From Lyophyllum atratum (lineage: Eukaryota > Basidiomycota > Agaricomycetes > Agaricales > Lyophyllaceae): a stretch of DNA of 64,000 nt. The translations under genes and the position numbers were made by a program. Shown here piece by piece: positions 23,054-35,967 of the stretch. Within the stretch, counting starts at the first letter, position 1. Each line of letters opens with the position of its first letter. The stretch covers positions 4,030,001 to 4,094,000 of the forward strand of contig JACGCN010000001.1 of the NCBI GenBank assembly GCA_014905825.1. The letters are read 5' to 3'. The notes beneath the pieces were generated by a model that did not search any database, was not told where the DNA came from, and saw only the letters and a list, made by a program, of their open reading frames with translations.

Positions 23054-24562
23054 ATGCCTGAAGAAACCACTGCCCTCAAAGTATGCTGATATCGCCGTTA
23101 TTTGAGGGCCATTCTCACCTAGATAACAGAACGTGTTGGTCACAGGCGGCGCCGGCTACATTGGTCCGATTCTTGTCCAAGCTTGCCATGAAGCACCATA
23201 CTCAATCGTTGCTTATCACTTGCAGGCTCGCACGTTGTATACACATTGCAGAAAACGAGGCGGTTCAAGGTTATCTCGATCGACAACAACCACAATTCGT
23301 TTCCTGCTGCGCTCAAGCGGGTCTGTGAGCTCTCAAAACAGGAACTGCCAGCCGACGCGTCGGAAAGCGACATCCAGAGCACGGTGGTCGACTCACACAA
23401 TTGCGATCTCACCCAGCCCGCGCAAATCAGGTCCGTTTTCGAGAAGTATGGAAAGGGCGGCATTTGGGGAGTAATACACATCGCGGTACGTGCAGCTCCT
23501 GATCAATGACCAGAATACGCTGGCTTACTCTATCCACCAGGCGTACAAAGCCGTCGGAGAGTCGACGGAAATCCCTCTGACATATTACCAGAATAATGTT
23601 TCCGCCACGGTCTCCCTTCTCCAGATCATGGACGAGTTCGACTGCCGTCGCATCGTATACTCCTCCTCCGCCACTGTGTACGGGACACCACCTATTATAC
23701 CCATCCCGGAGACGACACGGCTGCAGGCAGACAGCCCGTACGGAAAGACGAAAGTGATGAGTGAGACTATCATTGATGACCTATGTCAAGGTATGTCAAA
23801 CCTACTTTTGTCGGAGCATCCGCGCCGGGTTGACGGGACGTGCAGCGGATCAACGCTGGCTAGCCATCTCCTGTCGGTATTTCAAGTAACCGTTTTTACT
23901 CTTTCATCACTTGAAAGTCGACTTACATATGGCATAGCCCGGCTGGTGCCCATCCATCCGGCTACATTGGTGAAGAGCCTCGGGGCCGACCAGGGAACCT
24001 TCTCCCCCTTTTATCACACATGGCCATCGGCCGCGTCAAGGAATCGGTTCTCAAGGTCTTCGGAAACGACTACCCCACACCGTACAGTGTTTCTGCGTAG
24101 TTTTCTTATTGTGCTTCTAACGTGTTGCATTGCAGAGACGGGACCTGCGTGCGCGATTACCTGCATGTCATGGACTTGGCGTCCGGCCATGTCCTCGCAC
24201 TGGAGGCGCTGACGCCTGAATCGAAAATCTTCGGGTCCTCGAACGCGCACTTCAAAGCTTACAACCTCGGAAAGGGGCGCGGCATGAGTGTCCTAGATAT
24301 CGTCGAAGCCATGCGCAAGGCCACTGGCTTCGACTACAAGCTGGAGGTCATCGGGCGGCGGTATGTACTCTCCTTATTCTGTAGTCCTGATCGAACGTTG
24401 ACGTCCTGGCGCCCTAGACGCGGTGATGTACCTGATCTCACGGCGGATCCGACGCTAGCCGAGCAGGAGCTCGGCTTCAAGGCTCCGCAGGATCTTGAGA
24501 CCATGTGCCGGGACCTGTGGAACTGGCAGACTAAGAACCCTAAGGGTTATGCGGAGGACTAA
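23054..24562 (+). CDS. uge1: UDP-glucose 4-epimerase
   Basis: Short-chain dehydrogenase/reductase that interconverts UDP-glucose and UDP-galactose with bound NAD, part of the Leloir pathway and of cell-wall sugar supply. Start MPEETTALK at 23,054 is spliced to [12 protein letters not shown], the NAD-binding Gly motif. Later elements are [17 protein letters not shown], the catalytic Ser region [13 protein letters not shown], and the Tyr-x-x-x-Lys pair in [23 protein letters not shown] is read across 23,860-23,990. [19 protein letters not shown] and [15 protein letters not shown] follow, then the tail [12 protein letters not shown]. The protein lacks the aldose-1-epimerase domain that ascomycete yeast Gal10 carries. 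It is tandem with HPR1, 160 bases downstream. Confidence 0.95.
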
Positions 24563-25685
24563 CGGTGCGACTCTACAAACGGATTTAGCGGAATGATTTG
24601 AGCAGAAAGTCGGACTTGCTTGTTTTAAGTATATCGGATCTGGATATCGTGCGTGTTGTGTATTTTGTTTGTTTTACTCTTAATTTCGTGCTTTTCCTTT
24701 ACGCCTTCTTCCCTTCTGGTAACGAGAGAGGAACATCAATAGATAGGTATGTGAGCCATTCCTCTTGTCGTGCTTAGGAGTACTGACTTGGTGAACAGAG
24801 CATTGCTGGCGATGTATTGTTTATGATAATACCATCTGATGTAAAGGTCGACATAGGACTTCACTTTTCGACCTCGGACATTAGCCCCCTTCAACCCACA
24901 TTCAATAATCAATATTCTGAACCCCGTAGTTGGATGACGATGACCAATGCGAGTGCCGAACCGCGACACCCTCGAATGCTTAAGCCTCAATAAAAGTGAT
25001 GAAAGGTTTGAAAGACAAACTTGTGGGGATACGACGTGTCAGTCATGATGGCTGACCTTCTTGGACTGCGCCACGTTCATGTTCTGGATCAGAATAACGA
25101 GAGCCAACACTGGTGTAGTGAGCTTACAGCCATTTCAAGTCTCTGTGCATCTTCATGGCTTAACAAATAGAATTAGCCCAGAAGTCATTTTAGAAGGTTA
25201 TCTGATAAGCAATTGCTCAACTGACCTTTGACGGATGAACCTGTGATCACCTCCTCCTGGAAATCGAGCGTTCGTCGACCTGCTGAGCAAGAATCACGAA
25301 AAGAATCATCCCACCCACAGGGCGCCTTTGTCATCAGCGCTTTTATATATGCAGGCAAGTCATCGCAGGCTCAGGAAGTCCACATCGCTTTCTGGCTGAA
25401 CCTTTCTCCGCCGCTCAGGAATTGCGTTTGAGCCCCGTAAGCTCCCATAGCTTTGACCTAAGTATTGGTTGCGAAAGAAGGATTGCAAGGGTTCACTGCC
25501 AAATGGAGTACCCAGGACTGGAGGGGCAGATTGCGGGCAGAGGCCACTCGCTGAGAAGAAACACGCATACGGGTGTAAGAAGGCGTAGGGTGAGCTGGAG
25601 GTCAGGAGGAACCGGAACGTCGAACTTCCTTATATACTGATCACATCGGCGCTCGAATGGTAACCTCCCAGTCTCCTAAATAGCT
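24563..25685. other. Intergenic, no gene seen
   Basis: About 1.1 kb between the epimerase and the MFS transporter, both on plus. Small open frames occur but none shows conserved or spliced protein structure. Presumably the transporter promoter. Confidence 0.5.
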
Positions 25686-28236
25686 ATGACTTTCGGAATC
25701 CTTGGTGAGTTGAAAGCTCTCTCTGATATCAGTGCTCCTTATTCACCAATCCGATCCCCCAGAGGATAGGTATCTCGAGCTTGTCCCTGGGACAGCCCTT
25801 CTATCGGATTTAGGAGTTGTTCGTGGGCAGCAGGTGCGCACACCCTTGTCCCTTGTACTAATGGATAAATTCAAACATATGTGGTTTCAGATCAAAATTG
25901 AGGAAGCTGGGTCTCTAAAGCGAGGGACAGGAAGGAATGCACACGTTGTGCTGATACCACAACCATCGAATGATCCTCGAGATCCGCAAGTCATGCTTCT
26001 TTATGAAAGAATTTGTCCCGACTGTTTCTTTGGCAGACTTAACTGGCCTACCTGGAAGAAGGAGGCGTGCTTCTGGTCGCTGTATGAAGTTTACTTTCAC
26101 AGTTTTAGTCTTATTTTGTTTATCTATCCCGCTTTCAGGGCATTCGCTGCTTCACTTGACGGTGCACTGTCGCCCATGGTAGGGCCTGGATATGTCCTCC
26201 TTTCCCGGCAATTTGGCGTCAGCGTTGACGATGTCGCGTCGAGCTTTGGATCTATCCTTTTGGGACTAGCTTGCTTCATGTACGCATATCGTCCCTCACC
26301 ATTTTACTACGTTTAGGATTAAAAGGTGAATGACCCTTTCAGGCTGCTTCAGAACACTTTAGCTGTCAAATTTGGCCATCGCATCGTCTACCTTGGATCA
26401 GTTACCTTGGTACGACCATCTCATCCCTCCTAAGACCCATTTCGTCTTGGTTTACCCATGGTATAGATGTTCATTTCATGTATATGGTGTGCAGTCAGCC
26501 CGAACATGGCGTCCATCAGAGCGTCTCGAGTTTTTCAAGGTTTTGGAATGTCGGCGTTGCAAAGGTATGGCGGTGCAGTTTTATGGTTTGGGTGAGTCTG
26601 ATGACATGGATGTTCAGTTTAGTAGCGTCGACAATTGAGCAGATATTCTTGTAAGGGATTCCTTTTGCAGAATACTGCGATGCGGCTCTGACGAGACTTT
26701 GCAGTGTCCACGAGCGTGGTAGCCGTTCTGTCATTTGGAGTTTTTCAATTATGGCGGGAATAACTCTGTAAGTGCAGCCAGGAAACTCGGAGTGAGTGAG
26801 CGACGGGCGTCTCTAACTTGATGAATCACAGAGGGCCCCTTCTGTACAGCTATGTGATTCAGAACTTGTCCTGGCAGATGGGATTTTGGTTCGTTACGAT
26901 CCCTCTCGGCCTTTCCGTTATATCAATCTTCTTTCTTGTGCCGGAGGTATGTCTGGCTACGTCTCGCGAGTCATCAATATCCGTCATCTAACTACACAAG
27001 ACTACATACGAGCGCGAAGTGGTACCTGCAAAATCGGACAAAGGTGAATCACCGGATGACAATTCCATTCCATCGGAGAAGCGCAGCGTTGATCGACCTC
27101 GTTCAACCTCGGAGGAGGACGGTTCTCGAGTGCCTGATACACCAAGTTATCTCTCGCAACTCAAGATATGGAATGGCACGTTTAGCAATGTCAGCCTTTT
27201 CAAGATTTTTACACGCCCGTTCCCGTTTCTTCTTTCGCCCGTTGTAAGTTCGATTGTTCATCGCGCAAGTTCTTATCTGACCTGATCTCGCAAGACTTGG
27301 TTTATCTTCCTCGTTCACGGAATGCAGACGGTGTGGCTGAGTGAGTCCTGCACCATGTCAAGCCTTGTCTCGAATTACTAGTCTCATATATCCTCTTAGG
27401 TCTGCTACCTATCTGTTCCTCGACGATTTTCACTATCGAGTACAACTTTACTGCGTCGCAGATCGTGAGTACCCCAGCTTTCAGACATCATCATGTAACA
27501 TTCAAGTTGGTTAAAGGGATTGACGAACCTTGGCGGCATCGTTGGCATCATCATCGCCATCTGTGTCTCAGGACCTTTAACGGACTGGGGCACAGTATGG
27601 CTGGCCAGGCGGAATAAGGGTGTATACGAGCCCGAGTTCCGCATCTTCTTCATTTCGACTATGCTTTTTGGCGTCTTCGGATACGCGGGATGGGCAGGTC
27701 AGTGCAACTAATACTGTCGCCACACGGTCGGAGTAGTAACATTTCATATACTGACAGTTGGGACTACTCGTAACATGCCCTGGATCGGAGCGGTTGCCTG
27801 CATCACGTTTGTCCGTCCTTTATCTGTGTCAATTGGTACTCAAGGATCAAGGTAGTATGGCGAATTTTAGCATGGTAGTTTCAGGTGCAGCCGCTGTTAC
27901 CTACCTCCTGGACACCCACGGCCCGGATGCTCTCCACGTTCTCGCGCTCAGCAACTTCAGCAAGAACATCGTCCTGTATGCTTTCACCTTTTTCGCAAAC
28001 GGCATGGTCGAGAATCGTGGCGTGAAAGTGTCCCTGTTGATCCTTGCGGCTCTGCAGGCATTTTGTTGGCTCGCATCGTTCCCGATGTATGTTTATGGCA
28101 AGCGCGTCAGGTCGTTTGTGAGTCCATTCATCACATATGTTACTGTTTCTCATCATTCTTATATCAGATCGCCCGCCATCCTAAGCTCTTCATCGTTGGG
28201 GCAGATGACCATGATCGACCGAGCCGCAACGCGTGA
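25686..28236 (+). CDS. MFS transporter, DHA1 family (HOL1-like)
   Basis: Proton-coupled membrane transporter with about twelve helices. About twelve exons, starting MTFGIL and splicing to EDRYLELVPGTALLSDLG, the N-terminal signature of fungal HOL1-like DHA1 carriers. TM1 starts after LNWPTWKKEACFWSL; GYVLLSRQFGVSVDDVASSF and then KFGHRIVYLGSVTLMFISC (TM2-TM3) follow. FQGFGMSALQ and the region LSWQMGFWFVTIPLGLSVIS end the first half. A Ser/Glu-rich cytoplasmic loop (27,050-27,150) precedes TM7. The last exon reads IARHPKLFIVGADDHDR and stops at TGA 28,234-28,236. Known Hol1 relatives carry cations, histidinol or polyamines; many fungal paralogues export toxins. The substrate here is unknown. 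It lies about 10.7 kb from the biosynthetic locus, too far to link by position alone. Confidence 0.88.
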
Positions 28237-28385
28237 TGTTAAGTTCTTTTACAGCCAATGGCTGGAAAAGTGATATTGTACTATCACAGCCATGCGTCAG
28301 AACCTGGCAATTAGCATCTATTATATATGGTACAAGGATGTAAATGATAAGGATGCCCAGTCTTACACGGCATAGTGAGGTGTTA

Positions 28386-31300
28386 TTAGTCTGAATCTGA
28401 GTCAATGAGAATTACATCTGGCCCACTCGTCTCCCACTTCTTGAACCGGGCTAAACGCAGCTCCCGGCCAAGGGCTATTCCTATGGGCAAGGGGACAGCA
28501 TTTCCAATCTGCCGATGCATCTGTGAATATGAATCAATTACCGATTGCAATTTGAACAGTTGGCTGACTCACTGTGACGACGCTGTTGCCAATTGCTTCG
28601 AAAACGAAATGATCTGGAAATCCTTGGGACCGGGCAAGCTCTCGGACTGTCACCATACGATGGCACTCCAGGAGTGTCAGTATGCTAAGGTCAATAGCAA
28701 TATGGAAGACTGACATAAGGGTTGAGCACTGTGCTCTGCTTGGCCGTTGTGTCCATGTTCGTTACAATGGTCGGAAAAACGAAATTCTGATCAAGGCGCC
28801 CGTATAGACCTGAGTAATGATAAGTGTATGCTTTGTCAAACATGGATGCACGTACCTTTGCGGTAATTCTTCCTTGCGACGGACGATAGAGGATTTGCAA
28901 CCTGCCACTCCTGCTGATCGGGGCGCAGGTCTGAGGGCGTCTAAGATGATAAGGAAAAGCAAGGAACGATTGGTCGACTGACCTCGATAATCTGCGTTGG
29001 CTTTCAACGGAATGGAAACCACTCTAATGATAAGATAATCAGTCACGATAATCACGCGAGATGAAACACACAGACCGCTCAACCTTCTTCCATGCAAAGG
29101 TGCGAGTGAAATGTTGAAGGTCCTTTGTTGGTTTGACGCGGGCAGCCTCTTGAAAAGTGGTCTTCGGAGCGTGATGATACCCGACGTCTGGGCCCGAGAA
29201 CCCACAATTTGCCTTCGATACCTCACACTTCACCGCCCGAATCGTCTGCCCCCTTATACGCATGTCCGACTGCTTGGCCTGAGATTGACGGTAGGGCTTT
29301 GGGTAAGACCTGCATGTACTCAACAATGGTGGTCAAAATTTCCGAGAAAATCACACTCACCAGTCAAATCGCGGCAAGTCACTGATAGCTTCGTCGATGG
29401 TGACATGTCTATGCGGAGCTGTGCCGTTCATAGTGCGGAAAGGACGAACATCGTTTCCAATCGGAAGCTTTATCGTGAGACCCGAGATGTCCGGGAAATC
29501 GTGGCTAGGTTCAGGGAGTTCGGGTAATGGGTGCCCATCAATGGCAGCAACAAGGAAGAAACGGTGGCGGCGTTGCGGGGTCCCGTAGTGCCCTGCTTGT
29601 AGAAGCCCGAACCGTACTTGATACCTTGAAGATGCGTGAGTGATTTTCCATGAACATCTCTGGCGCTCTTACCTCATTTCGACTAGCGCACGGACAACAA
29701 ACTTCAAGCCCCCCATGGGCATGCCACCCTCAACCCTGTGTATCCCGGCCTGCGTGGCGTCGAAAGTGAACTTCTGGAATCCTGGGACGTTCTCGAAGTA
29801 GAAGAGACTCGGCCGTAGGTGGTCCACAAACGATAGAGCAGTGAGAATCAAGTTGCTCTTGGTGTCACCTGCCTTCTTGTACATGTTCATTCTCGAGTGT
29901 GTCTGGCTGAGGACAATCAGCCATACTATTGAAGAAGGCCCAGTAAGGAAATCTACCAAGGGACGCCAGCTGTGATGACATCCGGCTTTTTCAGTTTGGG
30001 GACACTGGTCTTCCCGTCGTAGAGCTGCTTGGGGGCCTCGGGTTGTTGTCCCGATTTCTCCTTGATAGAATAACGCAGTATCTCATTCACGCACTGGTTA
30101 TGAACAGCGACATTTGGAAAGTTCCGCCTACGGTTTTCGAATCCATAATTAGTCACACGGAGGACAAATCGTCGAAGCAATTCGACCCACATCACTGTCT
30201 TTGCTGCGCTAGGACTTATCTCGACAAGATCAGTCAGCTCCAAACAACCGCTGCCCTCTTCCAGCCCCTTGCTAAATAGCCCAACACCTCCAAAAAGATC
30301 TAGCAATCGCGATGGACGCTGCTGGGCATCAGCATAAAATTGTCTCGTCTTCTTAAGCTCGTCAATTTTTTGGGTTATGTGCGGCTTGCAAACACCTAGT
30401 TCTGTGCAAGGCATGGGTTTACGCTGGGCCCATGACCTGATCGACATGGAAGGGAATGTGTACTTGATGTAGAAGTGGAGCGGAGACAGTGCTAGCCACT
30501 GTTTAGGGATGTCAATCGATTCAAAGGGGAACACATAGCAGACACGGAGGAGATCTTTCAATGGGACAGTTGCCTGCTCCTCTGTCAGGAAGACGTGTCG
30601 CTATGGAAGGAAGTCTTAGACACCACTTTAATCTGTTTGTGGGTGAGCACAAACCTCGTCTTTGAAATAGTCAGGAGGAAGGATGGAGTCAGGAATAGCT
30701 GATATCCTCCCGACCCGTTGAATGTAGACTTGAGTTGTGACCTCACTGCCTTTCATGGGACGAAAATCAAAGCCAGTTATGTATCCAATGTGAGCAGGTC
30801 CTGACTGTGCGCGATAGAGCACAAAGTCTTCATAGTGATACTGATGACCACCGTAGGCCACTCCATTCACAATCCCTTGATCGTCCTTGAGCGGATTATC
30901 GAACTTCTCCTGATCACGTTGTCCAATAAGGGGGCACACCATACAGTTATCTGGCGGTGGGTTATGCATGGCCATCTTGCGCCGTTCGAAATCAAAGGAG
31001 GTGTACGCTGCTTGATTGATATCGTATGTGAACCTTATCGGCCAGGTCAGAGACAGGCCGGGCGCGGACCCAAAGTATAACTTACTTGACGAAGTATTCG
31101 TCCGCTTTAAGAGGAGGGCTCGGATCTTCGTGAACGACAACTTTACCAATAACTGCACTGAATGGAATATAATCGCAAAGATCGTTGAAGAACAGTTCCT
31201 GAGAGTGGCCTAGTTCTTCCATCATGGTCTGAGACGAATGCTGGAGCCACTGGACATGGAATCTGCCCATGTCGATGCTGCCATGCAGAATTTTGGCGAA

Positions 31301-33093
31301 CCTATATCGAAAATGTGTGAATAAGAGTGGGAAAGATCATGTTAACGACGTTACCAGAAGTAGTCGGCGATTGTCGAAGTTGGATCGATGTCCCGGATGT
31401 TGTCGGGGAAATAAGTAGGGGGTAAGTACATATTGTTTTTCGTGCGATATTGAATCGGTACGAGAACGAAATCCCCCTTCTACATGGAAAATAAATAATG
31501 TGAGACGACAAGGATGGTCTGGATTTTGTCCCAAGGCATACCTTATACAATACCCCATCAACCTCCGCAGCCGTGATCCACGTCGCGGATAGTGTGTTAC
31601 CAATTTTGACACGATGTTCAATCGGAATATCCACCCTCTTTCGGTGCTGCTTCAAAGCCAGCTCGACGAGCTCACATAGTCGTGCATGCGCCGCCTCCTT
31701 CTGGGCCTCCTTCTGGGCCATATTCGGGGGTGGTGGTCGAACGCCAACAACCACCAGCTCCTCATAAACCAGGCCCTGAGCCAAAGATGCGATGAATGGC
31801 GTAACGTGTGTAGGGATCTGGTTCTCTGCCTTGAGTACCGCGGCATCGATGTTGCTGCCGAGAAGAGCCTTGATCGGTGGGGCTCTTCGATTCCGTGAAG
31901 CCCCCTTTCGTCGAGCAGGACGCGGTTGGGAGGAGGAGGATGCCTTCCGAAGGATATGCTGGACCAGTGGTGTGGCTTTAAGCTTTTGTGAATCTTCGCA
32001 GTCCTCGACAGCGTCCTGGAGTTCGGGAACCTTGCGTGGTACTGTCAGTACAAAGAAAAACATTGGATGATATAGGACCTACGGCTCCCCAAAGGTGTTC
32101 TTCCTTGTAAGTCCGACCGAAGACATCAACTGTTGCCACGAACCGCTGGAGAAACTCCTCGTAGCTCTTCCTCGGGTGCTTGAGCGCCGTTGATATCACC
32201 ATCTGTGCAATTCGCCGAGGGGTGAAAAAGTGTTGGAAATACGGTTCATACGCGGGATGTGGTGTTCTCAAGATATACCATGCGAATTGGGTCTCGATGT
32301 AGACGGGGCTTAAAGACCAAACACAAGATCCATAAGCTCGGATGCACTAGAAACCCAGAGAGAAATGATACACACTCATTCGGCTGTGTGGGATCAAAGG
32401 TATATCGTAATATAGCACCAAGCCGGATATACTTCAACTTCGTCTTGGCGCCGTCCCCGTCCTCCAGTAGTTCGTCCTCTTGTCCCTCGTCCTCCTCATT
32501 GACCACGTAGGGGAACGCATACCCGGCACCCTCGAATTGTCGGTCGACGCCGTCGTCCTCCTCGATCGCATTGAGAGACATCATCTCGTTGTGGTGCTTC
32601 GGGTCATAGATCGTGAAGTCGAAGAGAACGCGGATGGGCTTGTCGGGCTCGCCCTGGCCTGCATCGTCGTCCTCGTCCTCGCCCGCGAACGGGTCTTCCC
32701 CCTCAAGGACTAACTCCGCGTCCTCGAGCTCCTCTTCATCACGATTCTTATAGAATGCAGCTAGACAGATGGCATACCAAGAGACGTCCGTCAGCGCTCC
32801 CGCATAGATGAACATAGACATAGACATAGACATACGTGGAGGCAACTGCAACCGTTTAGATTCCTAGCAGCAGCAAAGGAGAAGAAGTTGGGGCTCATGA
32901 GGCAAATGTAGTAGAGGCAGTTGTGGCTTACGCGACTATCATCGGGGCTATGTGCCTCGCTCTTCCTCTTCAACGACGTAGCTCGGGGAGTTGGGCTTGA
33001 ATCTGTAGGACGTAGGGACGTCAAATCAGACGGTATGTCATTGGCTTCGCCGAGGAAGGACACCTCGAAAGCGTTAGGACGACGGCGAGCCAT
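28386..33093 (-). CDS. DNMT1: DNA (cytosine-5) methyltransferase, DNMT1 type
   Basis: Transfers methyl from SAM to C5 of cytosine in DNA; DNMT1-type enzymes maintain CpG methylation and silence transposons. Around fifteen exons, about 1,200 residues. Start MARRRPNAFEVSFLG at 33,093. A replication-foci-like N-terminal domain (VLFDFTIYDPKHHNEMMSL) contains acidic runs. BAH domain 1 runs from AEVDGVLYKKGDFVLVPIQY to FHVQWLQHSS. BAH 2 contains YHYEDFVLYRAQSG and HIGYITGFDF. Catalytic motifs are I (LLDLFGGVGLFSKGLEEG), IV (ITAGVPCQTHSRMN), VI (FYFENVPGF) and IX-X (MVTVRELARSQGFPDHF and MHRQIGNAVPLPIGIALG). The catalytic Cys codon is split by an intron (29,960 region) and restored on splicing. The gene ends ILIDSDSD at 28,386. 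All key motifs are intact. Basidiomycetes commonly keep such genes. Confidence 0.93.
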
Positions 33094-33225
33094 TTGGCCG
33101 TCATGAAGATGAAGAGTTCGAGGAACTCAGGGTCAGGCGTGCATGAATTTAGACTCAGCGGTCCTACATAACTAACATGAACCTGCTGCTTATGCCTTTA
33201 TCGTCACCTCTCACGACATCCATCG

Positions 33226-33834
33226 ATGTGGCCACAGTTCATCCTCAACTCCTTCGCACGGATTCACGCCGAAGCGGACGAGAGCGCCTATTACGGCGTG
33301 TGGAACAGTGTCCTGAACTTCTGTTTCAAGATTGAAGAAGGATACGAGATCACCCCTCACAACGTCGTCGGCCCCATCAGCCCTTGGGGGCAACACCCAT
33401 TTGACTCCCTCGTTTCTTACACAGTCACGAAAAACGACGCGACGATCTTCTTCGTCGAAATCAAAGCCCGTAAATACCTCCCTGGACTCTACGCGAGACA
33501 GGAAGCGGATGTCCAAATGCGGAAACGCTTCACCCAGCTTTACGACAGTTCCCCCTCGATCATGCATGGTGTGAGCGCATTCGGCACCCGTATGTGTTTT
33601 TACCGTCTCGATAGAGATACTGGGAGGATCGCTGGACCTCGTGCCGCAGCGCCTTCGGCGGATTTTGTTGTCGATACAGCTCCACTGGAGTTGTGGGACG
33701 ACTCAGATATCTGCGAGCCAGATGGGTATGAGAGATTTATGAAAAGCGTCGACAAAGCCAAAAGGGTTGGCAAGAGGCTTACATTTGGGGCAGGCGACGC
33801 TACGGGACAGACACGTACTTATACACTTTGTTAG
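33226..33834 (+). CDS. Orphan basidiomycete protein with PD-(D/E)XK-like motif
   Basis: Single-exon frame of 202 residues beginning MWPQFILNSFARIHAEADES. The family looks like the many short agaricomycete proteins of unknown function that share the ILNSF start. Around residues 65-85 the spacing HPFDSLVSYTV then DATIFFVEIKAR fits the active-site pattern of restriction-endonuclease-fold nucleases (Asp, then Glu-x-Lys on the next strand). A helix follows with YARQEADVQMRKRFTQLY, and then strands GVSAFGTRMCFYRLD. I infer a nuclease-like fold, not proven activity. It starts only 132 bases from the divergent DNMT1-type gene, so the promoter must be shared. No signal peptide or membrane segment is visible. 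Confidence 0.75.
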   Translation: MWPQFILNSFARIHAEADESAYYGVWNSVLNFCFKIEEGYEITPHNVVGPISPWGQHPFDSLVSYTVTKNDATIFFVEIKARKYLPGLYARQEADVQMRKRFTQLYDSSPSIMHGVSAFGTRMCFYRLDRDTGRIAGPRAAAPSADFVVDTAPLELWDDSDICEPDGYERFMKSVDKAKRVGKRLTFGAGDATGQTRTYTLC

Positions 33835-34529
33835 TCTACAAGAACTCCTCATCAACTCCTCATAAACAATCACCTCGTAACTACCCTATATTTTCAGTTG
33901 CTGACCCTCTTGGCATGTACTCGAACTCACATCACCTCGCAACTATTGTACATGATTCAGTAGCGCATTCCGTGACCGGTACTTACTCTTACCATCGCTA
34001 TCGATTTCTTGAAAACCAAATACGCAAAGATCCACGCCTTGCGCTGCTCTGCAGAACGCTTAGCCGATCCCAACACATAGATAGCTAGCTACCTGTAGAT
34101 AGTTCACTCAAACCTCAGATCTAAAAACTTGCCGAGCTCGCTGTTTTTCGTGACTGGAGGTACAAGAGGTCCCAAAAGCTTCTGGGTCATACTCTGCCCT
34201 GCCCTGTCATGCAGAGCGACGATACAGTGAGCATCTCTTCAAACCAAAAAACTTATCCTCTCCCACCAAAAAAACTCCTCAAAGTACAGTAATAATCTAA
34301 AATTAGCAAATCCTCTCTATTGACTATTGGGCCTACAGCAAGTTAGCTAGTCTAAGTAAGGTCGGGCGGCCGCCCTGACCATTTAAATTCTCCAGGCCAG
34401 CACACATTCGACCAACTCCCAATCAACCCCGAGCACGTCGGGTCGGGTCTCCCAGAGCTTACGCGCCTTATTAGTTTGTACAGAGCATCCCCGCATTCCT
34501 TTTGGTCCCATGACATCCTCGGCAAGACT
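33835..34529. other. Intergenic, no gene seen
   Basis: Convergent gap of about 700 bases between the orphan gene and MCR1. A-rich and unstructured; contains the 3' ends of both genes. No exon or RNA gene recognised. Confidence 0.5.
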
Positions 34530-35967
34530 TTAAAACTTGAACACCTATCACGCGAATGTCAGCCCAACGTCGATAGTAGGGACAAATGGCTTTGGTACTC
34601 GTACCTGGTCCTCGGTGTACCCGAGCTCCTTGAGAATCCCGCCAAGTTCGCCCTGCTTCATGCCGGCCTTCTTACCAGCGACAGCATCGACTTGTCCAGG
34701 GGGGCCTAAGAGGCGCACCGGATGAATACCATATCGTGTATAGATAGGTTGCGGAGAGGACGTACCACAGACGAAGATCTTGACTTTCTCCTTTAGGTCG
34801 GGAGATCCGGCGTGTTTCTTGATGACGTCCGAGTTGATGTAGCCACTGGGTCCTTGAAGGCGCACAGCGTCGTGTGAGCATGACTTCTACAGTTGCGGAA
34901 ATGTAATTAATTACCCTTCCAGTTCTCATCAGGCTCGTCGACAAGGTAGATCGCCTCAAAGGTTTCGGGGAACTTCTTCTGGAGCGCGTCGAACTCGTCG
35001 CGGAGGAGGATGTCCTTGGGGGTGATGTTGGAGAAGAGGAGCTTGAATTTGGTTTTGTTGGAGTCGTCGGCGAGGGCGTGCGTTAGGAGTTGGTACAGGG
35101 GAGTGCTTATGGGAGGTCAGAGCGCATCCTTTAAGCTGTCGTTGGTAGTTGAGACTTACATTCCGGCTCCACCGCCGATTAGCGCGACTTCATCGAATTC
35201 GTTGACTAAAGCAAGGGTTCAGTGCGGAAATTGACTGAAGTACGACGTGACAACAAACCCTTGTAAGGGAACTTCTCAATGGGGCCCTTGATAGCCAAGG
35301 TGTCGCCTTCCTGAAGGCGTGAGATATGTCAGCCAGTGAGCGGTACCAGCGACCTGGCAACTCTACTTTGAGGTTATGGATATGCTTGGACGCGTTCCCA
35401 TTGTCGTATCTTTTGATCATAAAGACCAGCTCGCCCGGCTGATCACTAGGGGATATGGGCGTGTAAGGTCGGATGACCGGCTTGCCCTTGTCGTCTTTGA
35501 GGGCCTCCGGGTCAGAAGACTTCACGACAACGCAGGACGCCACGGGCAACAGCGAGGCGTCGTCATTGGGCAGCTCGAACACGAACCTGTTTAATGTTAA
35601 GCCGGTCACATTGTAAACACAACGCGAGGTATGACGTACTTCGATGTATTGTGGTTGTACGGTATGACCTTCTTGAGCTTGAAGTCCTGGAAGTTCTTAG
35701 GGTCCAGAGGACTCTTCTCCTGCAGCTTGGGAGCGACCGCGGTCAGGGCCCTGGTGCCATAGTCCATGTATATGTAGCCTGCTAGGCCTGCGACACCGGC
35801 GCCTAAGAGTACATATGGGAGATTGGAGGGCTTTGGGGTTGGTCGGGTGTCTGATGCATAGCGACGTGTGCTGGGCGCCTGAGGGTGGGGAAGGTCAGGG
35901 AGCGGGCGCGGATACGGGTGATGGATCTTACGAAGGAGCGGCGAGCGGCAACACGGAGGAAGGACAT
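34530..35967 (-). CDS. MCR1: NADH-cytochrome b5 reductase, mitochondrial
   Basis: FAD enzyme passing electrons from NADH to cytochrome b5, with roles in ergosterol synthesis and antioxidant (erythroascorbate) recycling. The first exon encodes MSFLRVAARRSF (start 35,967); the next APSTRRYASDTRPTPKP. This Arg-rich leader suits mitochondrial import. A single membrane segment LPYVLLGAGVAGLAGYIYMD follows. The FAD domain has FVFELPNDDASLLP, the RPYTPISP motif and GELVFMIKRYDNG. The NAD domain has the Gly motif VALIGGGAGMTPLYQLL. The C-terminal GPPGQVDAVAGKKAGMKQ leads to the end EDQVFKF, reached by a final intron that places the stop at 34,530. Block order and length are those of Mcr1. About 430 bases separate it from the divergent HOG1. 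Confidence 0.94.

Noticed and set aside
25686..28236. MFS transporter as exporter of the biosynthetic locus
   Set aside because: It lies more than 10 kb away behind DNMT1, MCR1 and HOG1; position gives no support.
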